This document shows, piece after piece, positions 1 through 5,220 of a stretch of 6,925 bases of DNA; positions within the stretch are counted from its first letter, which is position 1; each line of letters opens with the position of its first letter. The position numbers were made by a program, and so were the translations under genes. The notes beneath the pieces were generated by a model. It ran no database searches and was not told the DNA's origin. It saw only the letters and a list, made by a program, of their open reading frames with translations. The stretch is from Thermodesulfovibrionales bacterium (lineage in GTDB: Bacteria > Nitrospirota > Thermodesulfovibrionia > Thermodesulfovibrionales > UBA1546): NCBI GenBank assembly GCA_919901705.1, contig CAKKPR010000132.1, positions 1-6,925 of the forward strand, in the 5' to 3' direction.

Positions 1-18
1 AACGGGTAAAACCCGTTT
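1..18 (+). terminator. Hairpin at left edge, possible terminator of an upstream gene
   Basis: Bases 1-7 (AACGGGT) pair perfectly with 11-17 (ACCCGTT) around a loop of about three A's. An AT-rich stretch follows, but not a clean T run. It lies about 40 bases before the antitoxin start, so it may end transcription of a gene outside the window or sit in the leader of the toxin-antitoxin operon. The element touches the window edge, so its full extent cannot be seen. Confidence 0.4.
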
Positions 19-58
19 ATATAAATCTTATAACACAAATTCTTAGTAGGAGGCAGGT

Positions 59-280
59 ATGTATAAGACAATAGAAGCTCTTTATAAAAACGGGAAAATC
101 ATTCCTACCAAGGAGCAGATACCTGTAAGGGAATCCAGAGTATTGATAACGATACTAGATAAGACCAAAGAAGCTATAAATATCAGAGGGAAAAAGTTAT
201 CCCGTAAATTGACTGTATATAAATGCGAGGGCAGGTTAAGGGGATTCACAAGGGAAGACGCCTATGAAAATAGAATCTGA
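59..280 (+). CDS. Antitoxin, AF2212/DUF104-like, partner of the downstream PIN toxin
   Basis: This 73-residue protein is the probable antitoxin of a type II toxin-antitoxin pair. It would bind and neutralise the PIN ribonuclease encoded directly after it and probably repress their shared promoter. The N-terminal part (residues 4-32: IEALYKNGKIIP, then a basic and hydrophobic strand ending LITIL) matches the small beta-rich AF2212-like/DUF104 pattern, in which an 'IEAIYENGVLKP'-type strand is followed by a valine/isoleucine strand. The C-terminal half is basic and ends in GFTREDAYENRI, the kind of tail that wraps around a PIN toxin. The start is well supported by AGGAGG at 48-53, five bases before the ATG. 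Its last 17 bases overlap the toxin start, so the two genes are translationally coupled. The family assignment is from recalled pattern; the role as antitoxin is strengthened by the neighbour. Confidence 0.75.
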   Translation: MYKTIEALYKNGKIIPTKEQIPVRESRVLITILDKTKEAINIRGKKLSRKLTVYKCEGRLRGFTREDAYENRI

Positions 281-710
281 CAGGATTTTTCTTGATACTA
301 ATGTTTTGGTGTATTCAACATTCGAAGATTATGATAAAGCAAAACATCTTAAATGTACTAAAGCTATTGCCGGCCTTACTGCATCCGGTAAATTCCTCTG
401 CATATCCCCACAGGTCCTAAGGGAATTTTTTGCTGTTTCAACCAATAAGAATATTTTCAAAAAGCCGCTGACCTGCAAACAGGCAGCAAAGAAAATCGGT
501 GAGTTCATGGATGTTTTTGCCATGATTTATGAAACAGAAAATACGATTCATAAGCTCCTCGACTTGCTCGAAGAACACCCGATTGACCGGCAGAAAATAC
601 ATGACATGAATATCATTGCAACAATGAGAGATAATGGCGTTTCCAATTTGATGACTTTTAATTATGACGGTTTCAAGGCTGTAAAAGAAATCACTATTAT
701 TACTATTTAG
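264..710 (+). CDS. VapC-type PIN-domain toxin (ribonuclease)
   Basis: This 148-residue PIN-domain protein is a probable Mg2+-dependent RNase toxin of the VapBC class. The acidic active-site residues are all visible: D11 in FLDTNVLVY near the N-terminus, E54 in the VLREFF helix, D114 in HDMNIIATM, and the C-terminal TFNYDGF block with N133 and D135. Length and spacing are normal for a single PIN domain. The ATG at 264 lies inside the antitoxin gene, overlapping it by 17 bases in another frame, with a weak AAGGG nine bases upstream, which is typical of a coupled toxin-antitoxin operon. The RNA target cannot be told from sequence; known family members cut tRNA or rRNA. The gene looks intact. It converges on the minus-strand remnant that follows, and I see no clear terminator in between. 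Confidence 0.87.
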   Translation: MKIESDRIFLDTNVLVYSTFEDYDKAKHLKCTKAIAGLTASGKFLCISPQVLREFFAVSTNKNIFKKPLTCKQAAKKIGEFMDVFAMIYETENTIHKLLDLLEEHPIDRQKIHDMNIIATMRDNGVSNLMTFNYDGFKAVKEITIITI

Positions 711-737
711 CTAATCTCCCTGAGCAGAAAACCTTCA

Positions 738-911
738 TCACCGCTCAATCTCCGCCAAAGTCCGCATCCGCCATACGCCGACATAATCAAGGTTCAGCAC
801 AACTGCTCTCCTCAGCGAGTCGCCCGAGGCGACCGTGCAACCGGTTTTCAACCTTTTATACTTTAGGCCTATGGCGCTTTCGTACCAGTATGCCTCAGCT
901 GCACTGCATGC
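738..911 (-). pseudogene. Startless reading frame with TPR-like end, probable gene remnant
   Basis: This stretch is open for 57 codons on the minus strand after a TAG at 914-912 and ends in TGA at 740-738, but it has no plausible start codon with a ribosome binding site. The translation looks protein-like. It begins AEAYWYESAIGLKYKRLK, then TVASGDSLRRA, then VVLNLDYVGVWRM near the C-terminus. The segment RRAVVLNLDY resembles the end of a tetratricopeptide repeat (..kAl.LnPdy). The TVASGDSLRRA part is encoded by the palindromic repeat at 805-834. The frame overlaps the 34-residue ORF upstream by 17 bases, in the +1 frame, so both may be halves of one gene broken by a frameshift. Alternatives are a sequencing error or chance openness. 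The TPR resemblance is weak and covers less than one full repeat. Confidence 0.4.
805..834 (-). repeat. Short copy of a dispersed palindromic repeat
   Basis: Read on the minus strand, this 30-base unit begins GGTCGCCTC and ends GGCGACTCGCTGAGGAGAGC. On the plus strand GTCGCC at 819-824 and GGCGAC at 828-833 form a perfect six-base stem with a three-base loop. The same end sequences recur at 3213-3272 on the plus strand, where they flank an extra 30 bases. The two copies differ by only two or three bases outside that insertion. It lies inside the open frame 738-911, without a frame interruption. Confidence 0.7.
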
Positions 912-999
912 CTATGAAATAGGCTATGGATATGCCTATGCCGTAAAAAACTGCATACATGGCAAACTCAACCATTAAAGATGATGCTGCTATTTCCAT
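895..999 (-). CDS. Small hydrophobic peptide downstream of lexA
   Basis: This short frame of 34 codons starts at ATG 999 and stops at TGA 897-895. It has a clear ribosome binding site, AAAGGAG at 1015-1009, nine bases upstream, of the same form as those used by clpP and the exported protein in this window. The peptide begins MEIAASSLMVEF and continues with a mostly uncharged stretch (residues 12-31, aromatic and small residues with repeated Gly-Ile), compatible with one membrane helix. It lies 70 bases after the lexA stop on the same strand and could be cotranscribed with it. I do not recognise a family. It could be a genuine small membrane protein, possibly SOS-regulated, or the surviving start of a gene whose remainder is the +1 frame at 738-911. 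Size and lack of homology knowledge limit confidence. Confidence 0.45.
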   Translation of the reverse strand: MEIAASSLMVEFAMYAVFYGIGISIAYFIGMQCS

Positions 1000-1069
1000 A
1001 AATATGTTCTCCTTTCCTTAACCTGCCTGAGGCTGGGTAAACTTTCATATGTCTCATAATCTATAGCTC

Positions 1070-1663
1070 TTACCTGTATTTCCTTATTACAGCTGTTACA
1101 ACACCCGCAATCTTCAGTTCTTTTTTGGGCTTTATCGGCTTAAATTCAGGGTTTGCAGGAATAAGGGTTACGCTGTCTCCTTTTTTATCCAGATATTTTA
1201 TTGTCCATTCACCATCAACCTCTGCAATAACAATATCCCCGCTTTTTGGAACCTGTACCTTGTCAACAATAACCATGTCTCCGGGAAGTATGCCTGCTTC
1301 TGACATGGAGTAGCCTGAGACCTTTAACATAAAAGTGGCCTGAGGGTTTTTCACAAGGAGATCGTCAAGTGAAAGGGTATCTGAAAGATCTTCTTCTGCG
1401 GGGCTTGGGAACCCGGCTTCAACAGTGCCGAGTATCTTTACGGAAGATGCTATGGAGCCGGGTATGAGCCTGCCTCTCTCGTCTCTTTCCAGAACCTTGA
1501 GTTTTTCGAGTTTATTGACCAGTTTATATACTGCATTCTTGGACTTTATTCCCACCATATCGCCAATCTCGGAAAAACTCGGCATCCTGCCTTTGTGGTG
1601 ATAGAAATCCGCTATATCCCTGATTCTGGCTTTTAATCTGTTTTCCCTTAAGTCCTTTGTCAT
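1070..1663 (-). CDS. lexA: LexA SOS-response repressor
   Basis: This 197-residue protein is the LexA repressor, which binds SOS operators and cuts itself when stimulated by RecA filaments on single-stranded DNA. Residues 1-68 form the winged helix DNA-binding domain, with MPSFSEIGDMVGIKSKNAVYKLVNKL as helix-turn-helix (about 27-52). The autocleavage site is A83-G84 in VEAGFP. The serine/lysine dyad is S119 (SGYSMSEAG) and K156 (WTIKYL), the same numbers as in E. coli LexA. The frame is open further upstream, but the family begins at the ATG at 1663; the extra 59 codons would include the promoter and look unlike LexA. There is no ribosome binding site before that ATG, and a TATAAT box ends only six bases away, implying a leaderless transcript. 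A palindrome inside the promoter suggests autorepression. The recognition helix (SKNAVYKLVNK) differs from both E. coli and Bacillus, so operator preference may differ too. Confidence 0.95.
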   Translation of the reverse strand: MTKDLRENRLKARIRDIADFYHHKGRMPSFSEIGDMVGIKSKNAVYKLVNKLEKLKVLERDERGRLIPGSIASSVKILGTVEAGFPSPAEEDLSDTLSLDDLLVKNPQATFMLKVSGYSMSEAGILPGDMVIVDKVQVPKSGDIVIAEVDGEWTIKYLDKKGDSVTLIPANPEFKPIKPKKELKIAGVVTAVIRKYR

Positions 1664-1669
1664 GATTTT

Positions 1670-1698
1670 ATTATAGGTGAACGAACGTTTACTGTCAA
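1670..1698 (-). promoter_or_regulatory. lexA promoter, consensus sigma70
   Basis: On the minus strand TTGACA (1698-1693) and TATAAT (1675-1670) are separated by exactly 17 bases, a full match to the sigma70 consensus. The last base of the -10 lies six bases before the lexA ATG, so transcription should start at or within a base or two of the start codon. Confidence 0.88.
1677..1692. promoter_or_regulatory. Probable LexA operator between the lexA -35 and -10
   Basis: The plus strand reads GTGAACGAACGTTTAC, a 16-base imperfect palindrome (GTGAAC / GTTTAC) filling all but one base of the promoter spacer. Its core GAAC-N4-GTTT fits the Gram-positive type SOS box (CGAAC-N4-GTTYG) except at the two outermost bases. 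It does not fit the E. coli CTGT-N8-ACAG box. A repressor bound here would block RNA polymerase, so autoregulation of lexA is the natural inference. Confidence 0.72.
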
Positions 1699-1788
1699 GA
1701 AGATTTTTAAAGGGAGCAAATTTTCGGGAACAAATCTTACGGACTGTTTGTCTAAATAACCAAAGACCAAAAAGAAAGGAGAAAGAAT

Positions 1789-2589
1789 ATGCGTTACACA
1801 ATAGGTTCAATGTTTTTAGCTGTATTGATTTTGTCAGCAATGCCGGCTTTTGCGTATTATCGCGGAGGCAATGTGAATGTCGAGATTGTTTCAGATAATG
1901 GAGGGGTTTTCACAACAATACCTTTTAAAAACTATCTTTCGGTCCAGACACGGATAATCAAGAAATATCTCGAGGCACGCAGGGGAGAAAACTACAGCGT
2001 TGTTGTGCGAAATGACATGCCTGAAAGGATTGGAGTGGTCATTGCTGTTGACGGCAGGAATATTATCACAGGCAAAAAATCGTTCCTTAAAAACAATGAG
2101 ATGATGTATATCGTTGAGCCTTACGGTTCTGCAAGGCTTGAGGGATGGAGAACAGACCAGAACACTGTGCATAAGTTCTACTTCACAGATGTAAAGGATT
2201 CCTACTCGGTGAGGACCTTTGGTGATTCCTCTGCAATGGGGGTTATCACTGTTGCTGTATTTCGTGAAAAGGAAAGACCGCGTATTCTTTATGAGCAGAC
2301 GTTAAAAGAAAAAGCCCCTGCACCTTCAGCAGGAGCGCCTGCAATGGACGGATGCAAAAAATATAAGAGCGAATCAGCAGGCACTGGTTTTGGCAATGAG
2401 AAATACGCACCTGTAACAACGGTTGAGTTTGAGCCTGAAGGCATACCCTTTGAAAAAATACTGGTAAAGTACGAATGGCATGAAGTTCTCTGTAAAAAAG
2501 GGATACTGAAATGCTGGCCTGAAGAAAGAAACAGACTTTGGGATGAAAGCGGGTATGCACCCTATCCGCCTGAATATGGTAACCGCTAA
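1789..2589 (+). CDS. Exported protein of unknown function
   Basis: This 266-residue protein starts with a typical Sec signal peptide: Arg2, a hydrophobic core at residues 8-18 and a probable signal peptidase I cut after AFA (residue 22). The mature protein has a conserved-looking block at about residues 52-160 with a YSVVVRNDMPERIGVVIAVDGRNI stretch, then YIVEPYGSARLEGWRT, then KFYFTDV and AMGVITVAVFRE. This reads as a beta-sandwich-like secreted domain that I associate with uncharacterised proteins of Geobacter-like and Nitrospirota genomes; no function is known to me. A proline/alanine-rich linker (about 175-186) leads to a C-terminal part with three cysteines (189, 235, 242) ending in a Tyr/Pro-rich tail. 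The start has AAAGGAG at 1775-1781, seven bases upstream. It diverges from lexA; the LexA-type operator lies about 100 bases upstream, so coregulation is possible but not shown. I see no strong promoter of its own in 1699-1774. Confidence 0.85.
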   Translation: MRYTIGSMFLAVLILSAMPAFAYYRGGNVNVEIVSDNGGVFTTIPFKNYLSVQTRIIKKYLEARRGENYSVVVRNDMPERIGVVIAVDGRNIITGKKSFLKNNEMMYIVEPYGSARLEGWRTDQNTVHKFYFTDVKDSYSVRTFGDSSAMGVITVAVFREKERPRILYEQTLKEKAPAPSAGAPAMDGCKKYKSESAGTGFGNEKYAPVTTVEFEPEGIPFEKILVKYEWHEVLCKKGILKCWPEERNRLWDESGYAPYPPEYGNR

Positions 2590-2624
2590 AAGAAATAGTT
2601 ATATCATCAGGGCCTATTAAATAC

Positions 2625-2655
2625 AGGGCTGCGGGATTATATATCTTGCAGCCCT
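2625..2655. terminator. Hairpin between convergent genes
   Basis: AGGGCTGC (2625-2632) pairs with GCAGCCCT (2648-2655), and four more inner pairs including G-T wobbles are possible. It lies between the stop of the exported-protein gene and that of the metalloprotease-like gene. TTAACTGTGTT follows on the plus strand and GTATTTAAT on the minus strand, so neither side has a perfect T run. The position favours a shared, bidirectional terminator. Confidence 0.6.
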
Positions 2656-2677
2656 TAACTGTGTTCAGGGCATAAGT

Positions 2678-3172
2678 TCATTGCCTGAAAAAGTATTTAA
2701 AAAAATAGATAACAAGAGCTGTTATTGCAATCAGAACAAGGCCTGAGACAGAGAAAATCCCGCTGAAGAAATTTTTGATGTCTTTTGAGGAGAGCCTGCC
2801 TGCCCATAGGAGCTGAATGAAAAGCCATATAAAAATGGCGTCTGAAAGTGAAAAGGATTTAACCCTCTGCCATATCAGGGAATAATTAAAATGAGGAATC
2901 CACCCGCGCATCTGTATGAGTTTAAAATAAAGCAGCATCAGGGCCAGACCCCCCCACCACAACAAAGGCGCAGAGGCGATGAAAGATGAAAGTACCTTGT
3001 ATCTGACCCTGTATCTGACGCTTCCGAAAATAAAACTCCCGCCTTCAATTTTAGGCATAAGTGAAAAACCCTCGGGCTTCCCAAGGAAAAAAGCAGCAGC
3101 ATAATGTGAAAGTTCGTGCAGGAATGTGCCGAAGAAATAGAAGATAAATTTTCCGATGAGCTTAAGCTTCAC
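2678..3172 (-). CDS. Small membrane metalloprotease-like protein, M50/site-2-protease type
   Basis: This 164-residue, strongly hydrophobic protein carries HELSH at residues 19-23 inside the first predicted membrane helix (about 9-31), the zinc-binding HExxH signature in the place expected for M50-type intramembrane proteases. Further membrane segments are likely at about 61-83, 107-125 and 139-161. Other family-like features are GKPEGFSLMPKIEGG after the first helix and ASAPLLWWGG at the start of the second. The third zinc ligand is not obvious. There is no classic NPxG/LDG motif; D132 in RLSSKDIKNFF is a candidate. The protein may belong to the M50B-like group. The start is GTG at 3172, because an in-frame TAA lies two codons upstream, and there is no convincing ribosome binding site. 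It lies downstream of clpX on the same strand, after a repeat-rich gap of 173 bases, so cotranscription is uncertain. Substrate unknown. Confidence 0.72.
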   Translation of the reverse strand: MKLKLIGKFIFYFFGTFLHELSHYAAAFFLGKPEGFSLMPKIEGGSFIFGSVRYRVRYKVLSSFIASAPLLWWGGLALMLLYFKLIQMRGWIPHFNYSLIWQRVKSFSLSDAIFIWLFIQLLWAGRLSSKDIKNFFSGIFSVSGLVLIAITALVIYFFKYFFRQ

Positions 3173-3212
3173 GGCTTATCGTACCATAGGCAGTCGCCAC
3201 TGTCCGCACACA

Positions 3213-3281
3213 GGTCGCCTCATTCTCCTCAGCGAACCCGCCTGAGTGCGGGGGCGACTCGCCGAGGAGAGCCGAGGAGAA
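3213..3281 (+). repeat. Long copy of a dispersed palindromic repeat
   Basis: The ends GGTCGCCTC (3213-3221) and GGGCGACTCGCCGAGGAGAGC (3252-3272) match the short copy at 834-805. Between them are 30 extra bases that contain CCCGC-CTGAGT-GCGGG. GTCGCC (3214-3219) pairs with GGCGAC (3253-3258). As a competing fold, 3224-3235 pairs with 3259-3270 (11 of 12). GCCGAGGAGA is then repeated in direct tandem at 3261-3270 and 3271-3280. The region lies between clpX and the metalloprotease gene and is richer in GC than its surroundings. No transposase is near; a REP or MITE-like element is the likely class. Confidence 0.7.
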
Positions 3282-3319
3282 CGACTCTGCGCTGATGCTG
3301 CGAAAAGTCAAAGGTGCCG

Positions 3320-3347
3320 GAGTGCGGAAGGCTTCCGCACTCTTTTT
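3320..3347. terminator. Strong hairpin directly after clpX
   Basis: GAGTGCGGAAG (3320-3330) pairs perfectly with CTTCCGCACTC (3332-3342); in practice a 10-base stem with a three-base loop. On the plus strand it is followed by TTTTT (3343-3347), the shape of an intrinsic terminator, but no plus-strand gene ends nearby. On the minus strand it begins within a few bases of the clpX stop codon and is followed by CGGCACCTTTGAC, a poor T tract. It probably marks the 3' end of the tig-clpP-clpX message, as a terminator or as a stabilising stem. Confidence 0.6.
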
Positions 3348-4587
3348 ATGCTGATTCCGCCTGTTTTTCGTAGACGAGAATAGGTTTTTCCTTTTTTACT
3401 ATCGTATCCTCATTAATAATACATTCTTTTATGCCCTTCTGTGAAGGTATCTCATACATCACATCCAGCATTATTTCCTCGAGGATCGCCCTAAGGCCGC
3501 GTGCGCCGGTTTTTCTGTGTGTTGCCTTTTTTGCGATTGCCTTAAGAGCGCTGTCTGTAAACCTCAGCCTCACGCTATCAAATGAAAGAAGTTTCTGAAA
3601 CTGCTTTATCAGCGCGTTCTTCGGTTCCGTGAGTATTTTGACCAGCGCTGTTTCATCAAGCTCATCGAGTATTGCAACAACAGGAAGCCTGCCGACAAAT
3701 TCGGGTATCATGCCATATTTTATGAGGTCTTCAGGTTCAATAAGGTTTAGAACATCTCCGAGTTTTTGCTCTTTGCTGCCTACAACCTTTGCGCCAAAGC
3801 CAACGGTCTTTTTACCGATTCTCTGCTTAACTACATCATCAAGGCCTATGAATGCGCCTCCGCAGATGAATAGTATATTTGTTGTGTTCACCTGAATAAA
3901 TTCCTGCTGCGGATGTTTTCTCCCGCCCTGCGGGGGGATATTTGCAACTGTGCCCTCTATTATTTTAAGTAAGGCCTGCTGCACGCCTTCTCCTGATACA
4001 TCCCTTGTTATGGAAGGATTTTCAGACTTTCTGCTTATCTTGTCTATCTCGTCTATATAAACTATGCCTCTCTGCGCCCTCTCGATATCGTAGTTTGACG
4101 CCTGAAGGAGCTTGAGTATTATATTCTCCACATCCTCCCCAACATACCCTGCTTCTGTGAGAGTTGTTGCATCTGCAATTGTGAATGGTACATCAAGAAA
4201 TCTTGCCAGTGTCTGTGCAAAAAGTGTCTTGCCCGTGCCTGTAGGGCCTATTAAAAGTATGTTGCTCTTCTGCAATTCAACATCTGTTTTTGCAGGACTG
4301 TAGATTCTCTTGTAATGATTATGCACTGCCACGGACAACACCTTCTTTGCCCTTTCCTGGCTGATAACATAATCCTCAAGGAATTGGTGTATCTCTTTCG
4401 GAGTCGGAAGTTTAGGAAGCGCATGCCCTTCTTCTGCCGGGTAAAGCTCATCAGCCATTATCTCATTGCAGAGTTCTACACACTCATTGCATATATAAAC
4501 AGCAGGGCCGGCAATAAGTTTTTTTACCTCATCCTGTCCCTTGCCGCAGAACGAGCATTTAAGTGCATTTTCATCTTTTTTCGACAT
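3346..4587 (-). CDS. clpX: ATP-dependent Clp protease ATP-binding subunit ClpX
   Basis: ClpX is the hexameric AAA+ unfoldase that recognises substrates, unfolds them and feeds them into ClpP. The 413-residue length is normal. The N-terminal zinc-binding domain has C11, C14, C33 and C36. The AAA+ module shows Walker A GPTGTGKT (114-121), pore-1 loop GYVG (147-150), Walker B VYIDE (176-180), the RKH pore loop (223-225), the arginine finger region EFVGR (to R300) and sensor 2 GAR (361-363). The ClpP-contact loop reads VGF (262-264) instead of the usual IGF, a conservative change. The ATG at 4587 has GGAGG only three bases upstream, unusually close, but no other start would keep the zinc domain. 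It is the third gene of the tig-clpP-clpX operon, 40 bases after the clpP stop. Confidence 0.98.
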   Translation of the reverse strand: MSKKDENALKCSFCGKGQDEVKKLIAGPAVYICNECVELCNEIMADELYPAEEGHALPKLPTPKEIHQFLEDYVISQERAKKVLSVAVHNHYKRIYSPAKTDVELQKSNILLIGPTGTGKTLFAQTLARFLDVPFTIADATTLTEAGYVGEDVENIILKLLQASNYDIERAQRGIVYIDEIDKISRKSENPSITRDVSGEGVQQALLKIIEGTVANIPPQGGRKHPQQEFIQVNTTNILFICGGAFIGLDDVVKQRIGKKTVGFGAKVVGSKEQKLGDVLNLIEPEDLIKYGMIPEFVGRLPVVAILDELDETALVKILTEPKNALIKQFQKLLSFDSVRLRFTDSALKAIAKKATHRKTGARGLRAILEEIMLDVMYEIPSQKGIKECIINEDTIVKKEKPILVYEKQAESA

Positions 4588-4605
4588 AATCCTCCAAAAC
4601 CCTAT

Positions 4606-4625
4606 AAGCTGACAACTGTCAGCTT
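4606..4625. promoter_or_regulatory. Intercistronic hairpin between clpP and clpX
   Basis: A 20-base palindrome, nine perfect pairs (AAGCTGACA with TGTCAGCTT) around a two-base centre, occupies half of the 40-base gap. It lacks an adjacent T run on the minus strand, so it is not a good terminator. It may tune the ClpP:ClpX ratio by mRNA processing, stability or partial attenuation, or shape access to the clpX ribosome binding site 11 bases further on. Confidence 0.65.
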
Positions 4626-4627
4626 TG

Positions 4628-5218
4628 TTATTTATTTTTTAAACTGTGTATTACCTCATCCACAATGCCGTATTGCTTTGCCTCATCACCGGACATGAAG
4701 AAATCCCTGTCAGTGTCTGCCTGTATCTTCTCAAGCGGCTGTGCTGTATGGGTAGCCAGTATTCCGTTCAAGGTTTCCTTCATCTTGAGAATTTCCCTTG
4801 CATGTATCTCAACATCAGTTGCCTGCCCGTGAAATCCGCCCATCGGCTGATGAAGCATTATCCTTGAATGAGGGAGTGCAAACCTCTTGCCCTTTGTCCC
4901 TGCAGAAAGCAGTAATGCGCCCATGCTGGCTGCCTGGCCGATGCAGTAGGTAGCGATATCCGGCTTTACATACTGCATGGTATCGTATATCGCAAGGCCG
5001 GAAGATACTATTCCGCCAGGAGAATTTACATATACATGTATGTCTTTATCAGGGTCATCTGACTGAAGAAACAGCATCTGTGCTATGACTGCATTTGCAA
5101 CGTTATCGTCAATAGCAGTTCCAAGAAATATTATCCTGTCTTTCAGTAGCCTCGAGTATATGTCATATGCCCGCTCTGTACGACCTGCCTGTTCTATAAC
5201 AAAAGGGATAAAGCTCAA
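4628..5218 (-). CDS. clpP: ATP-dependent Clp protease proteolytic subunit ClpP
   Basis: ClpP is the barrel-shaped serine peptidase that degrades proteins delivered by ClpX. The 196-residue protein shows the catalytic triad S98 (GQAASMGA), H123 (MLHQP) and D172 (DTDRDFF). It also has the conserved VNSPGG at 64-69 that forms the oxyanion region, and the PHSRIMLHQPMGG strand and helix handle. The start is TTG at 5218, giving MSFIPFVIEQ, with AAAGGAG at 5232-5226 and a seven-base spacer; no ATG fits. A short propeptide of about 10 residues may be removed. Only two bases separate it from the tig stop, and its ribosome binding site lies in the last codons of tig, so translation of the two is coupled. 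Confidence 0.98.
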   Translation of the reverse strand: MSFIPFVIEQAGRTERAYDIYSRLLKDRIIFLGTAIDDNVANAVIAQMLFLQSDDPDKDIHVYVNSPGGIVSSGLAIYDTMQYVKPDIATYCIGQAASMGALLLSAGTKGKRFALPHSRIMLHQPMGGFHGQATDVEIHAREILKMKETLNGILATHTAQPLEKIQADTDRDFFMSGDEAKQYGIVDEVIHSLKNK

Positions 5219-5220
5219 AG

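Noticed and set aside
329..523. Minus-strand ORF inside the PIN toxin, and antisense ORFs inside clpX, clpP, tig and the exported-protein gene
   Set aside because: They are shadows of conserved genes, with no ribosome binding sites and no recognisable protein features.
711..737. Terminator for the toxin-antitoxin operon
   Set aside because: No stem with a following T run is visible in this stretch.
895..897. TGA of the small ORF as a selenocysteine codon
   Set aside because: Continuing in the same frame gives only about 12 codons before the next stop, and no following SECIS-like hairpin was noted.
901..945. Repeated ATGCCTATG / ATAGGC words as a possible CRISPR or iteron array
   Set aside because: Units are short, irregularly spaced and few; they fit chance or the repeated Gly-Ile codons of the small ORF.
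968..1057. 29-codon minus-strand ORF starting MRHMKV between lexA and the small hydrophobic ORF
   Set aside because: It has no ribosome binding site and overlaps the start of the better supported small ORF in another frame.
1664..1840. In-frame N-terminal extension of LexA by 59 codons
   Set aside because: It would cover the consensus lexA promoter and the start of the divergent gene, and LexA family alignment begins at the ATG at 1663.
3190..3357. Open plus-strand frame through the long repeat (GDSPRRAEENDS...)
   Set aside because: It has no start codon with a ribosome binding site, is produced by the palindromic repeat and clpX terminator, and runs antisense into clpX.
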